Below the pieces are notes generated by a model. It was given only the letters and a program-made list of their open reading frames with translations, was not told where the DNA came from and made no database searches. Shown here piece after piece: positions 23,886 to 35,985 of a DNA stretch of 64,000 nucleotides (positions are counted from its first letter, which is position 1; each line of letters begins with the position of its first letter). The translations under genes and the position numbers were made by a program. Origin of the DNA: Hexactinellida sp. DTS-2022 (Eukaryota; Porifera; Hexactinellida); the NCBI GenBank assembly GCA_028753945.1, contig JAPNXP010000009.1:3968001-4032000 (forward strand), read 5' to 3'.

Positions 23886-24500
23886 TACTTCTTATCCTTC
23901 TAGAAAATCAATTAAAATACTTCAGAAGTTTGCATCTTTACTATAACTACTAGACGAGGAGCGGTGACATCAACCAGTTAAGAACGCAGCTCTCACTGCT
24001 AGGCAAAGTAACGCTAATTTCTATTTCAAGACAATACTACTTGTATATTTACTACATACTACATCTTTGTTACTACTGGTTTTATTATTATAGATATTTT
24101 TATTATTCTTCGATTCTTGTAAGTGTTTAGAAATACATTAAACTGTCTTTTATTTGATTCTAAATAGTCTAAACTAATCGTATGCAATACTATGCATTAT
24201 AAACCTAGATATTATTATGGAATATTCAGCATAAACATTATATAACCACGATAGTAATAGTAGATTCTCTAAGTTACTAACCATTCCCTGGTCCAAAAAT
24301 TTATAAGCGCGCCATTTACTTACGTATAGAATGCTATGGCTCAACTTAATGCTCGAGATGAAAACTTCATAGTTGTTGTATCTGGGTGTTTCTTTCATTT
24401 ATCGCAGAACATTTATCGACAAATACAGTCGAAAGGTTTGACTGCACTATATCTTGAAGACGAAGAATTTGCAATAAAAATGAAAATTTAGTAAGTCTAG
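23886..24500. other. AT-rich gap between two P-like elements
   Basis: No gene or element end was recognised. Confidence 0.35.
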
Positions 24501-24582
24501 CCGGGAACTTCGTAATACAGGACTTACGACTGGCTATAATTAGCTATGACTATGGATTACAAGTAGATGGTAGTGGAGCGCG

Positions 24583-24956
24583 TCGTTAGTCCTACTCCAC
24601 ATGTAGACGTTAGTCCTAATTGTAATATGTAGGCGTTAGTCCTACTAATTTGAAGTGTAGGCGTTAGTCCTACTCTTAATACTGGCGTTAGTCCTACTAA
24701 TTTGAAGTGTAGGCGTTAGTCCTACTCTTAATACTGGCGTTAGTCCTACTAATTTGAAGTGTAGGCGTTAGTCCTACTCTTAATACTGGCGTTAGTCCTA
24801 CTAATTTGAAGTGTAGGCGTTAGTCCTACTCTTAATACTGGCGTTAGTCCTACTAATTTGAAGTGTAGGCGTTAGTCCTACTATTAATACTGGCGTTTGT
24901 TCTACTAATGTGAAGTGTAGACGTTACTCTCATAGATGGAGTTAGTACTAGTAGAG
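24583..24956 (+). repeat. Left terminal array of the MULE, about 14 units
   Basis: The core GGCGTTAGTCCTACT is spaced alternately by aatttgaagtgta and cttaatact, giving an approximately 52-bp higher-order repeat that is almost perfect between 24640 and 24890. The outermost units are degenerate. Confidence 0.93.
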
Positions 24957-25193
24957 ATTAGAACTTAGTGAAGTGTAATTTTGAATTGTTATTGCGGATA
25001 TTCAATCACAATTGATAATTAGAATTTGAAACCCAAATTGGACCTAATATATGTCTTCGCATTTGTTAATGTCATCGAATGTCACTTTTGACTAATTTAT
25101 TATAAGAGTGTGTCAATAACATTATTACCCATAGTAATTATATAAGGGTGACTAATGTAATCGTTTAAATATTACGTACTACTTTCTTAACAT

Positions 25194-26801
25194 ATGGAGT
25201 ATAACACCGAGGAATATCAACGCGGAGGAGGCAAACCCATTACCACTTCAGATGGATATAAATATTTTCCCAATAGGAAAAAGTCTGATTGCGTTTACTT
25301 AAAATGTGTTCTTTTCAGGAATGGTTGCAAAGGCAGCGCTAAATTAAATACTCAAATTACTTTAGTTTATCCAAAGTCATTGCAAATCATGAGGTAGATG
25401 CATATAATTCGGAAGTGTTTGCATTAAAATCTAGATGCAGGACAAGAGCAAAGAATTCTCGCGACAACTTTCGCGACTTATTTAATGATACTACTAGAGC
25501 CGACCCTTCAGCTCACAAAGTCACTTACAAGGAGTGCGAATCTCTAATGTTTAGAGCAAGAAGAACCTCACAACGGATAATTCCGAAATCTGCGATCGAA
25601 TTTTGTGATCTATTACCAACAACGAATTTCGCATTGAATTTGAAGGCAACAATCACTTTAGGTGACAGAATAGCCTTGATTTTTTTCTCAGAGAAAATTC
25701 ATATCATGATTGGAGATATTTCTGATATCCAATTTGATGGTACGTTTTATGTAGTACCCAGAATATTTTATCAACTGTTTACCATACTTATTTCTATTGG
25801 CACGCACACTCTCCCAACGATTCATTGTTTGATAACTCATAAAGATGAGGAATTGTACACCGAAGTTATCTTGAAAATAAAAGATCTTTTCCCTCAGTTC
25901 CAACCAACTAACATAATGTCCGATTGGGAAAGAGGATCTCGAAACTCATTTAAACATGTTTATCCAGGAACTAGGATAAATGGATGTTGGTTTCATTACA
26001 CGCAAGCTATTGGGCGTAAGATACAAAAATATGGATTAACCTCTTGTTATCGAAATATCCCAGAGCTAACTATATTTGTAAAGAAAATCATGGCAATTCC
26101 ACACCTACCTTGCGATTTAATACACTACACTTACTCTCTTCTCCAGCCCCCAGCTTTGCAACAAATAGATCAAACGAAACTTGATGGATTTCTTAGGTAT
26201 TTTAAAAGGTATTGGCTAACACAAGTTACCCCAAGTGAGTTATCAGTATTCGAGTTGGAAAATGTAACAAATAATGGCGCTGAGTCTTATCATGCAAGGT
26301 TGAAATGCTTATTCAAGACTGGACATCCTCGCATTTGGAATTTTATGCACACTCTTAATGATTTAATTACGGATTATGATAATGATATCTCTCGATTAGT
26401 ATTGGGAAGAGAAATTACTAGATCAAGGAAAAAACAAGTCAAGATTAATATTGAACATCGAAAAATATGCAAAGAAAAACTTACAAGTGGTGTATATACT
26501 CCTTGGGGATTTTTAGCCTCAATAACCCATTCGCTTACACAGACGATTACATTTAATGAATCTGTCTTATACATTTCTGATGATTCGGATGAAAGCGAGG
26601 GAGAAGAACAGGGAAGTGCATTAGAAAATCAAAATTTATGCGCCGTTTGCCTAAATGTACGTTGGGGTCACATGGTTGTTCTTACCATGCAAACACGCAA
26701 ACTGTTGCACCCAGTGTAGCAACACTATTACAGAATTGGCACAAACCTGTCCAACCTGCAGAGCACCCATCCTAGACAAGTTCCAGATATATTTAAACTA
26801 A
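25194..26801 (+). pseudogene. FLYWCH-MULE transposase with C-terminal RING finger
   Basis: ATG at 25194 opens a FLYWCH-type finger (DGYKYFPNRKKSD, YLKCVLFRNGCKGSAKL). A frameshift near 25385 leads into ANHEVDAYNSEVFAL. The 434-residue frame at 25415-26719 carries IQFDGTFYVVPRIF (first catalytic Asp), NIMSDWERGSRNSF (second Asp), GCWFHYTQAI (C-x2-H) and NNGAESYHARLK (Glu). An acidic stretch, DDSDESEGEE, precedes a RING finger: CAVC, then after a frameshift near 26680 PCKHANCCTQC and CPTCRAPI, ending at TAA 26799-26801. The RING ligands C-x2-C, C-x-H, C-x2-C and C-x2-C are all present. Only two frameshifts are apparent, so this copy decayed recently. It is the presumed transposase of the surrounding arrays. 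Confidence 0.88.
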
Positions 26802-26956
26802 TTAAATCGTTTATCCCAGTATAAATATTACATTCATTTTATTTATTATTCTCGTCAATTAAAACTTCCAATTTGAAATTTTCATTCAAAATCATGTGCA
26901 AAATAAACGAATGTAATAAAATTTTAAGAGTAGGAGTATTGACATTTATGAGAGTA

Positions 26957-27114
26957 CAGTTGAAACCGGATATTTTTAACACATTCTTTTCACGAAAATT
27001 TGTTAAAATATCCGATTGTTAAAAATACCCGATATTACAACAACAACAATAATTAATTATTTACAAGAAAATGTGTTAAGAATATCCGGTGTTAAAAATA
27101 TCCGGTTTCAACTG
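26957..27114. mobile_element. Tigger-type MITE with TA target site
   Basis: The ends are CAGTTGAAACCGGATATTTT and, reversed, CAGTTGAAACCGGATATTTT, with TA at 26955-26956 and 27115-27116. It is 158 bp and lies just inside the right array of the MULE. Confidence 0.9.
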
Positions 27115-27183
27115 TAGGACTAATGCCTACACTGAGAGTTGGACTAACGCCTACACATGCAGTAGGACTAAAGCATGCGACCC
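27115..27183 (-). repeat. Right terminal array of the MULE, three units
   Basis: Three units of gtaggactaa(t/c/a)gcctac, inverted relative to the left array. It is far shorter than the left array. Confidence 0.85.
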
Positions 27184-27192
27184 GATGGTAGT

Positions 27193-27271
27193 ATTATTGT
27201 TGAAAAGAAAATGCTTTAAAAATATCCGATTGTTAAAAATATCCGGTGTTAAAAATATCCGGTTTCAACTG
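27193..27271. mobile_element. Right-end fragment of a Tigger-type MITE
   Basis: It matches the right end of the MITE at 26957-27114 (aaaaatatccggtttcaactg followed by TA) with one extra internal aaaatatccg repeat. No left end is present. Confidence 0.7.
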
Positions 27272-27400
27272 TAGTTCAAGATTTGATTATTCGATAGTCG
27301 TATATCGCTTTCGTACTATTTATGCTCATGATTTTTAAATTATTCTTGACCTAATACTAATTTCATTTTACTCGTTTGGATATACTTAGCTTAATTCACG

Positions 27401-30400
27401 ATGCCAAATTGTAAAAGTAATTATCCTGGATCGGAGAATACCTACACTGTCTTCTCATTGCCAAAAGATTCCGATCTAGCGAAAATATGTTTGAAGCAGA
27501 TATGTCGTGAGGATGTTTCTGAATTACGAACAATTTATGTCTGCATTAAACATTTCAGAGAAGAAGATTTACTTTTGACCGTCGATATACCGCAACCTGA
27601 TGGTTCACTGAAAAATGTTTCCAGACGGCCAGCCTACCTACCTGGTTCTATTCCCCGGATATTTGAATTCTCTACTTATTCAACGTTAAATGACGCCATC
27701 CCTCAGCGATTGGATCTTGATAAGAAAGAGCAATGCTTCTTTCATCAAGTATTTAATATTTATATTGAGTAACTAAAATCTTAATTAATCAAATACCCAA
27801 ATTTCATGCAGCTAATTAATACAAATTGCAAATTGCCAGTTTTGCGATTTGCATGAACTGCATGAAATATAAATAATGTTATTCATGCATATTAGAGCAG
27901 ATTTCTGAACTGTGTCCTAAACGTATCTTCCTACAGTCCTTGTAGAACTGAATTATACACACTACATATTTTTAATATAAACATACATAGGAATTCAATA
28001 TTTTATTTAAATATATTTCTTTTATCAAGGGGATTACAGATAGCAAGCTTGATTATGAACTTGAACTTGAAAAATTCGCTGTATCGACTTTTCAAGAATT
28101 TAAACTTAAAATTTCAAACTTTACACTGCCAGAGAATTGTTTCTTTTGGTATCCCTCTGATGCAACTTTGAGTATATTTAAACCTCGGCTTTGTGGATCA
28201 CTTCTTAACGTAGAATCATATATCCTTATAGATTAAAGTCTTTGCGCAAAGGGTTAGTTTATATGCTTACATAGATTATTAATTGGTTTCTATGTACCCG
28301 GAAATACTTACTACATAAAAATATATATCTACAAATAGTTTATATTGAAAATATTCGGCCTAATATGTTCGGAATCCCTTACTAACCGAAACTACTGTAC
28401 ATTTTGTTGCAGCCCAAGGTCCATTTTTGATTGACAGTCTAATTTACCCCTTCGTAAGTTAGAAATTTATAACACATTTATAAAATTCGTTCCTTTAGAA
28501 TTTTATGAAGATGTTCAGGTGGCTTTATCTCCGCAACACGTTAAAGACATTCGTGAAATTGATTCATACTATATCAAAGATATTTCGAGCTACCATCAAA
28601 ATTCTTCCCAAAAGGAAATCAAACAAGCTATTGTTATTCTTCAATCTTCAATTGATAAGTTTGATCTTAATAATGAACCTGATAAATTATTAACAATCCC
28701 TCGTCTCCAATTTATAGTATGCCAACTCGAAAATATCTTGCTTCCCAAGCAAAGATACAGATACAATGTGATTACTCCTGCTTGTTATAGTTTTCTTCAA
28801 ACTTCTCAATGTCTTACACTTCCACATCAAAGTACATTACGAAATCTTAATTCAAAATCTGGTTTGGAATATGATTTTAGAGAATTTCTAATTAAATCAA
28901 CGGCGAAGTTTACTAAACAACAGCGTCAACTCGTATTAAACATCGATGAGGTTTATGTACAGTCTGACTTTAGCTATAAAGGAGGAATGATTTATGGCTC
29001 ATCCAGTTCGAATGTAGAAGTAGCGGCAAAAACTGTACTTGCTTTCATGGTGACTAGCCTTTTCGATAAATGGAGTGAAATAGTTCGGCTATATCCACTT
29101 GCCTCTACGGATGCTAAAGAAGTCTTTGAGATAGTGACGACTGTCATAGCTGATATTGAAAAGTGCAAACTCAATGTTGTGGTATTATGTTCAGACAACT
29201 TACCGCTAAATCAAAATTTATTCAAATTATTCTCGCACAAGCATGTAATTGAACGATAAGTTCCCCGTCCTTATGACCCCAATCGTCCTCTATTCCTCAT
29301 TTTTGATTTTGCACATCATTAAATGTATTCGTAACAATTGGCATAACCAACATGATCCTCAGTGTTGTTTTATTTTTCCTTCTTTTGAAGATACTATTAA
29401 CTTTAATTTACCAGTTGCTGTATCCAGACAATCCTTTGAAGATATTAGGAATTAATACAGACTTGAGCACTCTTCCACCTTGAAGCAAGCATATAAATTG
29501 ACCGCAAAGGTTTGCTGGCCTACCAATTTAGAGTGGCAAGATGTTAATCTTGCGTTGGCTGTGTTTAGCGAATCGACAAACGCTACCTTGAGGCTAAATA
29601 AAAAAATTCTGGGTGCAGCTATTGTAACTCAGACTCATGAATTTCTAGATGTTATAATTAATATTTGGAAAATCTTTAATGTTAACAGTCCAATGAAAGG
29701 TAACCGCTTAAGAGATTCCTTTTCAAGCCCACTCATTAATAATTATGAACGTTTTTCATTTCTTAGTAATGTTGTTCAATTGCTAGATACTTGGAAATTG
29801 CTACCTGGTAAGGTTGAAAAGTTAGTACCCCAAACTTTCTCTAGTTTCAGACATTCTTGTTTAGTATTTCCTCAAATAGTTAACTATCTTACAAGTGACA
29901 CATGTGGTTTCGCTTATATTCTATCCTCCCGTCTTCAGAACGATCCCCTTGAACACCGTTTGGCGTTTATCGACAAATGTCAGGTGCTCAGTATAGTATA
30001 TCTGTCCTCCAAATTCTTGAAAGTGAGCGCAGACTGAAGCTTTCTTCAATATTAAAGTTATTTCAGAAGGATACTTCTGGAGAAATGTCACTTAAAGACT
30101 TTATTAAGACATTTACCTCGGAAGAAGAACCGGTTGAAATAACTCCATTAAAAGATTTCTTTTCGCTGTTGGACAATTCTATTCCTCTTCCTGAAGTTGA
30201 TGAAACTACTCTCCTAGCATTGGCATTTGTAGCTGGAAACGCTGTCCATTCTACATTCTCTAAATACAAAGATAGGTGTGGGGAATGCTTTGCTAGTTTA
30301 ACCAAACAGAGAGATATTCATTTTGAAAATCAAGATAGTGTGAATCTACTCATTCAAATAACAGATCGAGGAGGATTAAAGTATCCATCAATGGAGGTTC

Positions 30401-32706
30401 TAGAATCGTGCATTCTCCTTTGGAAATCTATACTGCAATTGAAGAGCAACCGATATTTATCAGCAAATTTATTTCATCAATCCCGCGAAAAATTCTTCTA
30501 TCTCTCTCTACTATCAAAATAGAAGATACATCATCTTTGACAAAATTTTGGAGAAGTAATTGCGACTACTGTCTCAAGGTTAAGGGTGCTCTGTACTGAT
30601 ATTTTGACACCCGACGACCTAATGTTTTTATTGCGTTTTTGGATAGTACTAATATATCTAAGATATCCCTGAAAATATTAGAGTTCTACTATGTATATAT
30701 CCTTAGTTATGAACTAGACAATGTCAATATAGGCCTAATCCATACTAGCCAAATATTTACAAAAAAATTTTATGTTAGTTTATAGCGCGAAACATGTCAA
30801 TTATAAAATATACCTGAGTCAATACTCAATGTTTTAAATCGAACCGAAATATGCTTTTTCTTTAATCTACTCTATGTTATTGTCATTTTTGTGAAATTGG
30901 TAAAAAAAAACCCACTATTTTTCATTAAAAGTATACTAATTCAATTTTTTTGTATTAAATTGCCAAAACTGCCCGCTTTTAAAACATGCGCCTACATATA
31001 CTGAGCATTTTAAAAAAAAGTTTGACTTTCTAGAATAAAAATTCTCTTTTTTACATCCATATGCCCAAATGGTCTTTTTTTACACCTTCATAATTAGCAT
31101 TTAATTAATTTGTGTCGAAGTGGCTGAGTCCAGAATATGAAAGTGCGAGGAAAAGGAGTTCCTAAACTGCATAAAATAGATAATGTCATTTGAAATTGAA
31201 TTAGACTATTTTTAGAAATTTAGAGCTAAGCTCTATCTCATTTGGATCAGAAGTTGGATTTTTGTCAGCTTTTTAACATATTGCCACTTTGACACCACCA
31301 TATTTGGGCATTTGAAATCAGAACACATCATTCGAATTATAATATAATCCCAAAAGTTTATCCAATGAGTAAGAAATAGTATCATGATGTGACTAGAATT
31401 TTAGAGCTAGTCTCTGCTGTCCAGAGATCAAGAGTTACAAAATTTGCTTCGTCATCAAAATTGGGCACATCAAATTACCATATATGGTCATGTTAAAAAG
31501 TGTGACACCTAGAGTCCTAAAATGTATTATAAACGTATAGCAAGTCAGGTATTTACAGTATTTTCTAATGCCTATGATCATTTTATCTCAAAGCGTTTCT
31601 GAAATATCAACAGGTGTGAAATGTCAGATTTTTTGCCCCCTTCTGTGGCCCAAAAGTCCATAACTTATCGAATAATGATTGGATCGTGTTGTGTAACGTC
31701 TCATTTTGTGCGCAAATGCTATTTCCATATTTGTATTACCAAATTGGTGTTTTATATAATACTTTATTGTATATTTGAGGGCCTTGAGGTGTGAAAATAT
31801 GACAAAACAGACAAAACGATAGTCATAAATTGGTCATAACTCATGATATTTTATTGTAAAAGTGTTGAAAACAAATGCTACGCATAGATAAGAAGCTGGC
31901 GCATTTTTATGAAGAATAACAGAATTATTCTGCTGTCCAATTTCCCACAGTAATATATGATCACCGGGTACTTGCATACCCTTCATATTCTTTTATGCCC
32001 CTAATTTCCTAATTTTTGACATATTCCTGAACTTTTTGACGTGAACCTGTATATTTTTACCTGTAGATTCCGAAATTTTTAATTTTGGGAACAATATATG
32101 GCAGTGTAGAATTTTATCACCTCTTTTGATGTTGAAATTCGGAAAAATTCGTGGGCCGCAGCCTTAGAATGCTTATAAAACCAAAAATAATTATCAGAAA
32201 GTCAAAAAATTTCTCTGGGGTAACACATGATGCATCCTCAGACCCTTGAACTAGAATTGAAAAATTTTTCTTCTAACATTTTATAACGATAGTTTAGTGC
32301 ACGACTGCGTTTTATGATTATTTTGAATAAATGCCCTTTAGCATCGTTTCTTCTGCAAAAATAAATAAAATAAAAATTATTACTGAGAGGAAATAGTCTC
32401 ATAATAATATGTTCAAAAATTCAAAAAGATTCAACAATTTTGAAAAAATGTCATGCCCATATAAGGAAGTCGACGTCTTATTTTATTAAAAAACACCATC
32501 TTGATTGAAAATTAAGAAAAAAAAAATCATAGAAGTCAATCTCTATCTCATCTAGAGTATTCCTTGTAGTAAATTATGCAATTCTGAGATTCACCGTGAA
32601 CGCCCGAATATCAATACAGATTACCCTTAAATGGGATCTATTGAAGAAAATACTTTGTATCATCTCTAATTGCATTCTGTCAAATAAAGTTCGCAACTTA
32701 AATTAA
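27401..32706 (+). pseudogene. THAP/P-element-like transposase with introns, split by a TTAA element
   Basis: ATG at 27401 opens MPNCKSNYPGSENTY. The first THAP Cys pair is reduced, but VCIKHFREEDL (C-x2-H) follows, then RRPAYLPGSIP. A likely intron 27749-28029 (GT-AG) joins FFHQ to GITDSK, leading to FWYPSDATLSIF. From about 28430 the body shows LRLQF-like LQFIVCQLENILLPK, LNIDEVYVQSDFSYKGG (catalytic Asp), CSDNLPLNQNLFK (second Asp), KVCWPTNLEWQDVNLAL (29507-29560) and DPLEHR. The tail is CDYCLKV, a TTAA element, then KWDLLKKIL to a TAA at 32704-32706. Frameshifts lie near 29258 and 29975, with a stop at about 29453. It is a moderately decayed copy of the same family as 43699. Confidence 0.85.
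30584..32626. mobile_element. Non-autonomous TTAA element (Kolobok- or piggyBac-like)
   Basis: The ends are GGGTGCTCTGTACTGATATT and, reversed, GGGTAATCTGTATTGATATT. TTAA lies on both sides (30580-30583 and 32627-32630). The interior of about 2 kb is AT-rich with no protein; catatatggtcat and cctaaaatgtattat motifs are shared with the TTAA element at 56897-58482. It interrupts the THAP gene between CLKV and KWDLL, and dropping it with one TTAA keeps the frame. Starting with GGG argues for Kolobok rather than piggyBac, but this is not decisive. Confidence 0.85.
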
Positions 32707-32947
32707 CTCAAAGTACTCAAATCTTCAAAACGAACTTGTAATATTGAGGACTACTGGAAATTGAAGAAATTTGAATCTTAATTAATATAATTGTTTCAGT
32801 ATGTGATTACATATGTTATCTGTTTTAAGTGTCGGAGTTAATGATGAATACTCCTCTGTTTCAAAATTATCGTAATACAATGCCATCTACTTACCATCCA
32901 TGGTCCAAAGTAGTTGTAAGCCCTGTATTACGAAGTTCCCGGTCTAG

Positions 32948-33381
32948 CTTTGTCCCGGAGTATGACGTCATTGAATGTTTCACAATATTGATGTGAGATT
33001 TTCCGGAATCGGGTAAAGAGATAGCTCAATATTTTCACAGAGGCTCAAAATGGCAATAATGGCGGAATAGGGATTTTGGTGCATGCTAGCGATATGTAAT
33101 GTATTATTGGCCAATATTATTATCGACCAAACGAATTCATTTGACATTATCAAAATTTGTCTGTGGCTTCTATTTTGACATATAATGACGTCAAAACCGA
33201 CTACAATATTTTGTATTATTTACTTACTGAATAGGTTTCAGCATAGATTATGTAATTACCTAATTCCAATAGCACGCTATTGATATGAATAATACTATGA
33301 TTATTTCCACTTGAACATAAATCACAAATCCTATTCTAATATGAATGAATTCATTAACAAATCATCTTCACTTAGTCCATG
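32948..33381. other. AT-rich gap
   Basis: No gene or repeat end was recognised. Confidence 0.35.
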
Positions 33382-33490
33382 GCCTACTATATTATACGGC
33401 TAGATAAGTCAAGTATTTGCCATTTTATTTCCAGGCCAGTGTTTACTTTATAATTGCTCGTAAAATAAATTATCTATGGTCATGGAATAA
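33382..33490 (+). repeat. Left-end relic of the CATGGCC palindromic family
   Basis: It starts catggcctactatattatacggct and continues with gccagtgt. It is similar to the left end at 21953, with decay increasing inwards. Confidence 0.6.
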
Positions 33491-33576
33491 AGTAAACTTA
33501 GGTTTTCAAATACGCTGGAAACATCTAAAATACTTTTGAGAATGATTTCTCATCGGATTTAACCACAATGACGTAT

Positions 33577-35268
33577 TCAAAAAACTTTCTGAATTAAAGC
33601 CATTGAAGATTTGTCCTCTGGTAACAAAGAAGAAGTTGGCCATCTTATGAAATCCTTTTCATTATCAAAACAGGATCGCGCTACATTTCCAGTGGAACTA
33701 GTTCCACCATCACATGAAGGGATATCTATATGTATACCAGCTTTCTCCAATATAGAGTGCGCATTCTTTTCATAGACTGGTGTATCTTTGCAGATGTAGG
33801 AGACCACTTTCTTTGTCCTGCATCTAAGTGATAAATTAGTAACATGAACCACCTAAACACACAGAGGTAGCTATGCAATGGTGAGGCAGATAGGATGTTA
33901 ATATTTGACATTGGAAGATAAGTTAAGCCATATCTCATCTCGGAAGGAAGCTTCAAAAATTCTTCTTCATTAACATCGTTGAAAATGTCGATTGAATCTT
34001 TCACATGCCTATTTATAGGATAGCCACACTCAACCAACTCCATGTCTTTAAGTTGCTCTCGAGTTGCTGTACATAGCTGAGCACCACTTAAAAAACCGGA
34101 CATTTTACAGTCGAACATAGTTCTCTTCACTTTGAAGTTCACATGACCTTGCAAAAGGTCCAAACCAACTGTTTCCAGGATATGAGTATCTGGGTTAATC
34201 AATTTATCCATTAAGTAATGAATATTCTCCAGATTTTCCTTCTGAGCAACAAATGCTATTGTCCTTGTTACAAAGGGTGAATTTAGAGAAGGATTGGTCA
34301 AAATTTCGTTACTTGTTTTGTCGACTAAAGACAAAGCTTTAAATGCAAAAAGGATAAAGGATTTGGTCGAGATATTCGAATTAGTTGGTGCCTGGTTATA
34401 GATTCGATGAGATGCTGAGCCGTCTAAGCCATCAGCTATGGTTAATGTAATCGGAAACTGAAATTCTTGAGGGACATGTTTGAGCGGTAACAATCGTTCA
34501 GTAGTGATACTAACCAACTTTGAATATGGTATGCCGACACCAATTGCAACTCTATCTTCATTGTGTAACATTTCCATACAATTAGCTGAAGCTAAGTAAT
34601 TTCTGTGTGCAGCAACTCTTGCATACCCAGGAAACCGTATTTCTTCGGACTTGCAAATTACGGCGTAGGTCATTGTATTTTTTCTTTCCTATTTCGAGGA
34701 AATCAATCAGAAAGGCCGCTTTCTCTAATGAAAACTCTTTCGGTTGGTTCCCTACATTTCCAATTGCAATTTCTTTGGAAATTATAGCAGACTCCCTATC
34801 ATAACTTACATTGGAAATAGATTGTAATGCAAGAGCTGCGATAGTCTTAGGGTCTGTATTCTCCCTATCAGCAAGAAAAGAAATGTGATCTAATAATAAA
34901 GAAATTGTTTTCCTACTGTCACTTGAACGAGAAACTACGAATGAAATAGAATTCAACATTTCACAATCAGATTTACGTTTTTTGGAAGGGTTACTAGCTG
35001 CGGGATGATAGAAAGACATCTCTTCCCATGTGGTTAGGTCATTATTTCGGACCAATTCTCGACGAACACCTACAAAATCCTTAAATTTCTTGTTCAGGAG
35101 TGTGTAATCAGATTCGGGTAAATCAAACAATTCTAGAATATTTCGAGTTGCTTTACGACAATTATCTTCGGAATTTTGAAGAAAAACTCTAGCTTCTAAA
35201 TTAACTAACTTACAAGTAGTATATGAAAAGAACAAAACTGGTACTCGTAGCTTGAAAGATTTTAGCAA
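33577..35268 (-). pseudogene. RAG1/Transib-like recombinase-transposase relic
   Basis: Three overlapping minus-strand frames (35268-34582, 34673-33726, 33852-33577) form one protein of about 550 residues with two frameshifts. Visible motifs in order: NILELFDLPES and LDHISFLADRENTD; YARVAAHRNYLASANC; ITIADGLDGSASHRIYN-like text around ADGLDGSASH; SFILFAFKALSL; DCKMSGFLSGAQLCTAT; CGYPINRHVKDSIDIF; and SASPLHSYLCVFRW; near the end GGTSSTGNVARSCF. The ADG-GSxSH segment and the following LCTAT and PLH segments recall the RNase-H core of RAG1-like/Transib families, with the first catalytic Asp in ADG. The second expected Asp after PLH is not obvious, and the C-terminal Glu region is missing because the copy is truncated near 33577. 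The identification is tentative. A different, unnamed invertebrate transposase family is possible. Confidence 0.45.
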
Positions 35269-35436
35269 AGAATCCCGTTATTACTTATATATTATAAAAT
35301 TTAAATATATAAACAATTTCCAAAAACCGGGAATTTGAAAAGTTTGGTGGGAGGTCGGGAGGTCGGGAGGATGGGAGAGAAAAGGCAAAAATCGGGAGAG
35401 TTGGCATCCTGGCCTGGATATTATCAGATTTTATAA

Positions 35437-35985
35437 CAAACTAGCGCGCTTCCCTTGCTAAGTCGCATCGCGGCAGAAGACAAACACAACCAACCACTTC
35501 GCGGTTGGTGTGTGGTTTATATACTCCTAATGTTGATTATAAAGCGTAAATAGGCATAAAATAGTAGAATCTAACAATGTAAAATTCAGTGATTACGTCA
35601 TCATGCGATAATGAGTAACCATAGTGGCAATTTGTTGTTACCAACGAGTCCGCATCATTAATGTACATGTTCTATTAAATTTTCAGATTTTCATCTCTTA
35701 ACCCTCGTCTGGCTAGGAATGTAAAATTGAAACTGAAAGTTAATTGAATTTCAATTGAAAGTGAAAGTGAAAGTGAAAGTGGGGTTTTTCTATTTATACC
35801 TTTTACCCCAAGCCAGCCGAGGGTTAAGGGCGCGAATTATGTGCGATTAGGTGTATTTTCAGGGTTCTCGAAATGTGACAATGACGTCACAACTTCTCGA
35901 GGTGTGAGAAATTTTAGTGGAAACCTCATCTTGTTGGCGGGTGCCAAAAGTTTATATAACAATTTTAGTTTTGGTGTTATGGCTC
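35437..35985 (+). repeat. Dispersed repeat shared with 50135-50520
   Basis: It begins aactagcgcgcttc, then ttcgcggttggtgtgtgg and a gattacgtcatcat segment, and continues to caatgacgtcac and gggtgccaaaa. The same order occurs at 50135-50520. This copy additionally contains a TTAA MITE at 35702-35823. Confidence 0.8.
35702..35823. mobile_element. piggyBac-type MITE with TTAA
   Basis: It is 122 bp with ends CCCTCGTCTGGCT and, reversed, CCCTCGGCTGGCT, and TTAA on both sides (35698-35701 and 35824-35827). It contains (gaaagt)n. The related copy at 50135-50520 lacks it and so shows the approximate empty site near 50395. Confidence 0.85.

Larger units (their letters stand above)
24575..27183. mobile_element. 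MULE transposon with tandem-repeat terminal arrays, 9-bp TSD
   Basis: The ends are GGAGCGCGTCGTTAGTCCTAC on the left and, reversed, GGGTCGCATGCTTTAGTCCTAC on the right. Identical 9-bp copies gatggtagt lie at 24566-24574 and 27184-27192. A FLYWCH-MULE-RING gene (25194-26801) is inside, and a Tigger MITE has landed near the right end. It is inserted between the left TIR and the gene of the P-like element. Confidence 0.88.
24501..32942. mobile_element. P-like (THAP) transposon with terminal inverted repeats, carrying nested insertions
   Basis: The left end CCGGGAACTTCGTAATACAG and the reversed right end are the same for 20 bases. Similarity continues more weakly through atggattac and aagtagatgg. 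The bases tctag flank both ends (24496-24500 and 32943-32947). An 8-bp duplication expected for the family is not visible in full. Inside lie the THAP transposase gene 27401-32706, a MULE at 24575-27183 and a TTAA element at 30584-32626. Without those two it would be about 3.8 kb. Confidence 0.8.

Noticed and set aside
24583-24956. Regular repeat-spacer look of the GGCGTTAGTCCTACT array, as in a CRISPR array
   Set aside because: The spacers are only two alternating sequences, not unique, the context is eukaryotic, and the array is mirrored at the other end of a MULE.
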